A DNA stretch of 64,000 nucleotides, from assembly GCF_003480315.1 (NCBI RefSeq), contig NZ_QUIV01000013.1:25508-89507 (forward strand), given 5' to 3'. This DNA is from Clostridium sp. AM33-3. GTDB lineage: Bacteria > Bacillota > Clostridia > Lachnospirales > Lachnospiraceae. The notes beneath the pieces were generated by a model that was not told the DNA's origin, searched no databases, and was given only the letters and a program-made list of their open reading frames with translations. The stretch's first letter is position 1. Every line of letters starts with the position of its first letter. A program made the position numbers and the translations under genes. This document shows, in pieces, positions 59,684 to 64,000 of the stretch.

Positions 59684-60043
59684 ATGCTTCCATCCCGCCC
59701 GAAAGCCGTTTTAATTTCCCTGCTTGCCTCTTATCTCTTATCTGCCCTGCTTTTATTCATCCTGACCCTCGTCCTGTACCGGCTCAAGCTAAAGGAATCC
59801 CAGATCACTCCAGCCGTCTACGCCCTCTATGTCATCTCCTGCCTCGCAGGCGGCCTGCTCTGCGGCAAGGCGCTGCGTACACGGAGATTTTTCTGGGGGC
59901 TGCTCACTGGAATGCTTTATTTTCTGGCCCTCCTTGCCGCGTCTGTCCTGCTGCGCCACGGTCAGATGCCGGAACTTACCAGAATGCTCCCGGTTCTGGC
60001 CTGCTGCGCGGCCGGCGGCATGATAGGCGGAATTTTAAGCTGA
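59684..60043 (+). CDS. small membrane protein, TIGR04086 type
   Basis: 119 residues with four membrane helices: VLISLLASYLLSALLLFILTL, TPAVYALYVISCLAGGLLCG, FFWGLLTGMLYFLALLAASV and MLPVLACCAAGGMIGGILS. A basic loop CGKALRTRRFFWG connects helices two and three. ATG with AAGGAGGAG. The layout matches the clostridial TIGR04086 family, of unknown function, often near ribosomal or secretion genes. Single-gene unit between the divergent str operon and a shared terminator. Confidence 0.75.
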   Translation: MLPSRPKAVLISLLASYLLSALLLFILTLVLYRLKLKESQITPAVYALYVISCLAGGLLCGKALRTRRFFWGLLTGMLYFLALLAASVLLRHGQMPELTRMLPVLACCAAGGMIGGILS

Positions 60044-60049
60044 CACAAC

Positions 60050-60116
60050 AGAAGAGGATGCAGCAAATCCGGAGCCGTTACGTGTCGGAACCAGTTTGCT
60101 GCATCCTCTTCTTTTT
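60050..60116. terminator. bidirectional intrinsic terminator
   Basis: AGAAGAGGATGCAGCAAA (60050-60067) and TTTGCTGCATCCTCTTCT (60095-60112) are perfect complements over 18 bases; TTTTCG follows on the plus strand. It lies between convergent genes ending at 60043 and 60124. Confidence 0.88.
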
Positions 60117-60123
60117 CGCTGTT

Positions 60124-61437
60124 TTATTCGTGCTCCTCTGTTTTTTCCGGTTCTCCATCCTCTGTTTCTTCCTGATGGTGGATCTGCAGACGGATCTTTC
60201 CGATCCGGTTTTTGTCCATCTCCTCTACTTTTAGATGAAGATTCCCGTAATCGACTTCCTCGCCCTCTTCCGGCAGATGATCTAACAGGCCGATCACCAG
60301 ACCGCCGATGGAATCATAATCCTCAGACTCCAGCTCCAGCCCCAGACGGTCATTTAAGTCATCCAGCTTGGCAGAACCGTTGACCAGATATTCATCTGGA
60401 CTGACCTCCCTGACCTCGTCTTCCTCATCCTGATCGTACTCGTCACGGATTTCTCCCACGATCTCCTCCAGCATATCCTCCAGGGTAATGAGACCTGCCG
60501 TGGCACCGTACTCATCCAGTACGATAACGATATTGTTGAAGGTTTTGCGCATCTCCAGCATCAGCTCGGCCGTCTTCTTGTATTCGTAGGTATAGAGTGG
60601 CTGGCGCAGATAATCACGGATGGAAAAATTCTTTTCCTTTTCATGATCAAACAGAATAAAATCCTTCATATTCACAATGCCGATGACATTGTCCGTATTT
60701 TCCTCGTAAACCGGAATACGGGTAAAGCGTTCATTCTGGAACAGCTCCATGAGCTCGTCAAAGGTTGCGTTTACATCTACCATGACCATATCGATACGCG
60801 GCACCATAACATCCTTGGCAACAGCATCCCCGAAATCGAATACGTTGTTGATCATCTTCTTTTCTTCGCTCTCAATAACGCCTTCTTCATGACTTACTTC
60901 CACGATCGTCCGGAGCTCATCCTCTGTTATGGGATCCTGCTTTTTGTTGGGGTCTACACGCAAAAGAAAGAGGACTGCCATGGACAGCTTATTGACAATG
61001 AAGATTACCGGAGTCAGAACCACCATCAGCACATGGATGGCACCTGCATAGGCAAAAGAGATTTTCTCCGCATACAGCGTGGACATAGTCTTTGGCGTGA
61101 TCTCACCGAATACCAGGATCAGCAGCGTCAGCACGCCGGTGGCTACGCCAACCGCCGCATTGCCAAACACGCGCAGGGTCAGGGTTGTCATCAGGGAAGA
61201 GGCTGACAGATTCACAATGTTGTTGCCGATCAGAATGGTGCTGAGCATCTTGGCCGGATCTTCGATGACTGCCGCCACCATGGCTGCACGCTTGTCACCA
61301 CCCTCTGCCAGAGTACGCACCCGCATCTTGTTTACCGTAGTCAGGGCAGTCTCCGCCGAGGAGAAAAACGCTGACAGCATCAGCAGGATCAAAACCGCCG
61401 CCAGTTGTATGCCCGTACTGTCTCCAGAATCTAACAT
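60124..61437 (-). CDS. HlyC/CorC family transporter-like protein (DUF21-CBS-CorC_HlyC)
   Basis: 437 residues from the ATG at 61437 (AAGGAG twelve bases upstream, rather far; an ATG ten codons earlier has none). DUF21/CNNM membrane domain (residues 10-180: FFSSAETALTTVNKMRVRTL, LVFGEITPKTMSTLYAEKI). A CBS pair comes next (about 200-330: VPRIDMVMVD, RFTRIPVYEENTDNVIGIVN, IVIVLDEYGATAGLITLEDM). The C-terminal CorC_HlyC domain is about 345-420 (VNGSAKLDDLN, SIGGLVIGLLDHLPEEGE). Relatives export Mg2+ or affect divalent-cation resistance. A highly acidic tail ends the protein. Follows the signal-peptidase-II-like gene by 36 bases. Confidence 0.92.
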   Translation of the reverse strand: MLDSGDSTGIQLAAVLILLMLSAFFSSAETALTTVNKMRVRTLAEGGDKRAAMVAAVIEDPAKMLSTILIGNNIVNLSASSLMTTLTLRVFGNAAVGVATGVLTLLILVFGEITPKTMSTLYAEKISFAYAGAIHVLMVVLTPVIFIVNKLSMAVLFLLRVDPNKKQDPITEDELRTIVEVSHEEGVIESEEKKMINNVFDFGDAVAKDVMVPRIDMVMVDVNATFDELMELFQNERFTRIPVYEENTDNVIGIVNMKDFILFDHEKEKNFSIRDYLRQPLYTYEYKKTAELMLEMRKTFNNIVIVLDEYGATAGLITLEDMLEEIVGEIRDEYDQDEEDEVREVSPDEYLVNGSAKLDDLNDRLGLELESEDYDSIGGLVIGLLDHLPEEGEEVDYGNLHLKVEEMDKNRIGKIRLQIHHQEETEDGEPEKTEEHE

Positions 61438-61473
61438 AGAAATATTTCGCTCCTTTTTTATTTTCATTCGATT

Positions 61474-61983
61474 TTACATGGTTTCACGACTGCTGTCAAC
61501 AGGAGTTTTTTCCGGCAGCATCCTCCGGATTTCCTTTACGATCTCCGCTCCGAACAGAATGCCGGAGCCAAGAAATACAAAGATATCCCCAAGATTGAAG
61601 ACAACCTTCTTCAGTTTTCCACACTGAATGCTGAAATAGTCCACCACATAGTGACGGATCATGCGGTCATAAAGATTGCTGACAGCGCCGCCAAGAATAA
61701 CAGCAATGCCGAATTTCTGTACGGTTTTTCCTTTCTGCGGAAGGATCGCAGCCAGAAAACCGGCCAGTCCTGAGATCACCGCCAGCGGCAGCATCCGCAC
61801 AAGCTCTGCATGCTGTTCCAGAAAGCCGAAGGGAAAACCGGCGTTGTGATTCCGGTACAGCAGGATTTTTCCTTTTGCATGCGGCAGCGGCTTCGGGAAC
61901 TCTTCCGGTTTTTCCTGTTCGATCAGCCATTTGATCCCCAGATCCAGTGATGAAAGTGCTGCAATGATTCCTGTATAGAGCAT
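61474..61983 (-). CDS. lspA: signal peptidase II-like protein
   Basis: 169 residues from the ATG at 61983, preceded by AGGAGG. Four membrane helices. LspA motifs are present but diverged: NAGFPFGF for NxGaaFG, LGGAVSNLYDRMIRHYVVDYF with the first catalytic Asp, and FNLGDIFVFLG with the second. The family cuts prolipoproteins after lipid attachment at the outer face. Since lipoproteins such as TctC are encoded here, activity is plausible, but the divergence suggests a paralog and another lspA may exist elsewhere. Confidence 0.78.
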   Translation of the reverse strand: MLYTGIIAALSSLDLGIKWLIEQEKPEEFPKPLPHAKGKILLYRNHNAGFPFGFLEQHAELVRMLPLAVISGLAGFLAAILPQKGKTVQKFGIAVILGGAVSNLYDRMIRHYVVDYFSIQCGKLKKVVFNLGDIFVFLGSGILFGAEIVKEIRRMLPEKTPVDSSRETM

Positions 61984-62152
61984 AGACAGATTCCTCCTGA
62001 TTTTCAAAAATTCCTGCGATTTTGAAAGCGGCAGGCTGCCGCGCAGTTACTCTTATTGTACTATTGAAACGCAATGCCGTCAAATCGCAATCTATCCGTA
62101 ACAGTTCTGATTTTTCGTCATATACTATCAGGAAAAACCTCTGGGAGTTTCC

Positions 62153-63937
62153 ATGATTTCCTGCAATATTTCACCCGCCTCAGAAGATGTTGCCGATTTC
62201 ATCGTCCGCTATTCTCCGCGGGCTGTGGAATCACTCTATGAGCTGGCCCGGACCCGGTGTGTGAATCTGGTAAGCCAGGAATACGCCATTGTCCATGTGC
62301 CGCTTTCCGGTGTCCTCCCTTTAAGCTTCGCGCATCACACCTACTCAGCGATTCCCAAGCTTTACGGTCTTCAGGATACTACGGCACCGGAAGCCTCCGG
62401 AATCCTCCCGGTCTTTTCCCAGCCAAATCTCATGAGCACCGGCCAGGGCGTCCTGATCGGGCTGATCGATACCGGGATCGATTATACAAATCCACTGTTT
62501 CAAAATCCGGACGGCACCAGTCGGATCTTACGCATCTGGGATCAGACCCTGGAAAGCGAAAATCCACCTGAGCCGGTGGCAGGATTTCAGCCATTCTACG
62601 GCACCGTCTACCGCCGGGAAGAGATAAACCGTGCCCTGGCCTCGGAAAATCCTTTTGAGCTGGTGCCATCCACTGATACCAACGGACACGGTACCTTTCT
62701 GGCCGGAGTTGCCGCAGGCCGCCAGATACAGAACCCGTCCGCATTTTCCGGTGCCGCGCCGGATGCCATGCTGGCGGTGGTCCGGTTAAAGCCTGCCAAG
62801 CAGTATCTGCGGGAATTCTTTGCAGTGGCGGCTGACGCTGACGCTTACCAGGAAAATGATATCATGACCGCAGCCGCATTTTTGCTGGGTGTAGCCGGAC
62901 AGTACCGGATGCCTCTGGTACTCTGCCTCGGTGCAGGGACCAGCCAGGGAAGCCACAGCGGAATCTCGCCCCTTGCCATGCAGCTGCAGGCCTTAAGCGG
63001 CACCCGTGGCTTCGCCTGCGTCACCGGGGCCGGCAATGAATCCGGATTCCGGCATCACTACCTGGGGAAGCTTGCCCCGGATCAGAAATATGAGGATGTG
63101 GAGCTTCGCGTGGCAGATTCCACCTCCGGATTTTCCATGGAGCTGTGGGCCGATGCCTCGGAGGTTTACACATTAGGCTTCATCTCGCCCTCCGGGGAAG
63201 TCATCGAACGGGTCCCCATGTCTGTGGGGGAGGAAAATACATTCTCTTTTAAGCTTGATGCTTCCAGCATTTTTATCAGCTATCAGATCACCGAATCCTC
63301 CTCCGGGCGCTTTTTAGCCTTCCTGCGCTTTACCGCTCCGGCTCCCGGTATCTGGCATATCCGGGTCTATCCCACATTGCTTGTCTCCGGGCAATTTCAT
63401 ATCTGGCTCCCCATGCAGGGATTTCTCACGGAGGACACCGGCTTTCTCCGTCCGGACCCGGACATCACCATCACCGATCCGGGAAATGCGCCGCTGCTTC
63501 TGACCGTCAGCACATACAATCATGTCACCGGCATCCTCTACATCCACAGCAGCCGCGGCTTCACCGCCACCGGACAGATCAAGCCGGACCTTGCTGCCCC
63601 CGGCGTCAACGTGCAAGGACCGGGGATTTTGCCCGGCACTTCCCGCCTGCCCCGGCAGACAGACAGCGCCGTCCGTGAAGCTGTCCCGCCGTCCAGTTCC
63701 ATTTCCCTCACCCGAAAAACAGGCTCCTCCATAGCCGCCGCCATCACCGCCGGAGCTGTGGCCTGCCTCTTCTCCTGGGGGTTCACCCAGGGAAATGACA
63801 CAACCCTCACCAGCATTTCCGTAAAATCCATTCTCATCCGCGGGGCAGAACGCAAGGAAGCGTTCCGCTATCCCAATTCCCAGTGGGGGTATGGAACATT
63901 GAATCTGTACCGGGCATTTCTGCAGATGCGGGAATAA
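62153..63937 (+). CDS. Csp-like S8 protease (subtilase with jelly-roll insertion)
   Basis: 594 residues. No classical signal peptide. N-terminal 85 residues resemble the Csp prodomain (CVNLVSQEYAIVHVPL). Triad: GVLIGLIDTGIDYTN (Asp), DTNGHGTFLAGVAAG (His), GAGNESGF (Asn) and KTGSSIAAAITAGAV (Ser), all intact. An insertion of about 180 residues with beta-strand pattern (SGFSMELWADASEVYTL to GQFHIWLPMQG) sits between Asn and Ser, like the jelly roll of CspB/CspC. Csp proteins process SleC or sense germinants in Clostridia; several paralogs of this type in Lachnospiraceae have no assigned role. GGGAG is six bases ahead of the ATG. Ends 63 bases before the window edge. Confidence 0.88.
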   Translation: MISCNISPASEDVADFIVRYSPRAVESLYELARTRCVNLVSQEYAIVHVPLSGVLPLSFAHHTYSAIPKLYGLQDTTAPEASGILPVFSQPNLMSTGQGVLIGLIDTGIDYTNPLFQNPDGTSRILRIWDQTLESENPPEPVAGFQPFYGTVYRREEINRALASENPFELVPSTDTNGHGTFLAGVAAGRQIQNPSAFSGAAPDAMLAVVRLKPAKQYLREFFAVAADADAYQENDIMTAAAFLLGVAGQYRMPLVLCLGAGTSQGSHSGISPLAMQLQALSGTRGFACVTGAGNESGFRHHYLGKLAPDQKYEDVELRVADSTSGFSMELWADASEVYTLGFISPSGEVIERVPMSVGEENTFSFKLDASSIFISYQITESSSGRFLAFLRFTAPAPGIWHIRVYPTLLVSGQFHIWLPMQGFLTEDTGFLRPDPDITITDPGNAPLLLTVSTYNHVTGILYIHSSRGFTATGQIKPDLAAPGVNVQGPGILPGTSRLPRQTDSAVREAVPPSSSISLTRKTGSSIAAAITAGAVACLFSWGFTQGNDTTLTSISVKSILIRGAERKEAFRYPNSQWGYGTLNLYRAFLQMRE

Positions 63938-64000
63938 CAATATAAAAATTTAAAGAATAACTAATAGAGTCCGAAGGTTCGGTCAGACCATACAGAATAA

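Overview
The window looks like a chromosomal segment of an anaerobic, spore-forming Firmicute, most likely a Lachnospiraceae-type (Clostridia) gut organism. The support is an anaerobic glycyl-radical ribonucleotide reductase with NrdR boxes, a Csp-like subtilase of the kind tied to spores, a Gram-positive str operon (rpsL-rpsG-fusA-tuf), strong Shine-Dalgarno sites with frequent GTG/TTG starts, a tripartite tricarboxylate transporter and RfbFGH/LicD/heptose surface-glycan genes. The species cannot be fixed from the sequence alone. No tRNA, rRNA, CRISPR array, insertion sequence or phage gene was seen.

Layout. (1) 1-886: 3' part of a sensor histidine kinase. (2) 856-9200, minus strand: a GntR-controlled cluster of a MalY/PatB-type PLP lyase, an APC amino-acid permease, an NAD(P)H/FAD reductase, a cytosolic Mo/W-bis-MGD oxidoreductase, its four-cluster ferredoxin subunit and an alpha/beta hydrolase. 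This is the most unusual metabolic cluster in the window. (3) 9440-11689: a chorismate mutase-shikimate kinase fusion followed by a degenerate GGDEF-EAL protein. (4) 11955-19197: a probable alicyclic (quinate/shikimate-type) acid island with a DASS transporter, FAD oxidoreductase, chorismate-mutase-like protein, divergent LysR regulator, YdiB-like quinate/shikimate dehydrogenase and AEC carrier, plus an EamA exporter. (5) 19549-26887: a cation/Ca2+ exchanger, AGCS amino-acid symporter, zinc-dependent phospholipase-C-like protein, Phd/RelE toxin-antitoxin pair, membrane-anchored metallo-beta-lactamase-fold protein and BCCT transporter.

(6) 26910-43338, minus strand: a surface-polysaccharide cluster read from one good promoter. 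In transcription order it has a Wzt-type ABC ATPase, a 1,328-residue multidomain glycosyltransferase, a complete set of GDP-D-glycero-alpha-D-manno-heptose genes (hddC, hddA, gmhB, gmhA), a GT2 enzyme, a large membrane protein, CDP-dideoxyhexose genes (rfbF, rfbG, rfbH), a LicD-type phosphotransferase and a GtrB/DPM1-type polyprenyl-phosphate glycosyltransferase. No Wzm permease and no E3 reductase lie in the window. (7) 43463-48887: an acid-sugar catabolic unit (LysR, TctC-TctB-TctA, enolase-superfamily dehydratase). (8) 49054-51310: nrdD with two NrdR boxes. (9) 51510-54626: a D,D-carboxypeptidase and a secreted subtilase with a repeat tail. (10) 54753-59561: the str operon with a consensus promoter and a separate tuf promoter. 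(11) 59684-63937: a small membrane protein, a CorC/HlyC-type protein, a signal-peptidase-II-like protein and the Csp-like protease.

Most genes are on the minus strand. Intrinsic terminators and promoters read from the sequence divide the window into the units above. All functions are inferred from motifs and context. Start sites were chosen by ribosome-binding site and family N-termini.
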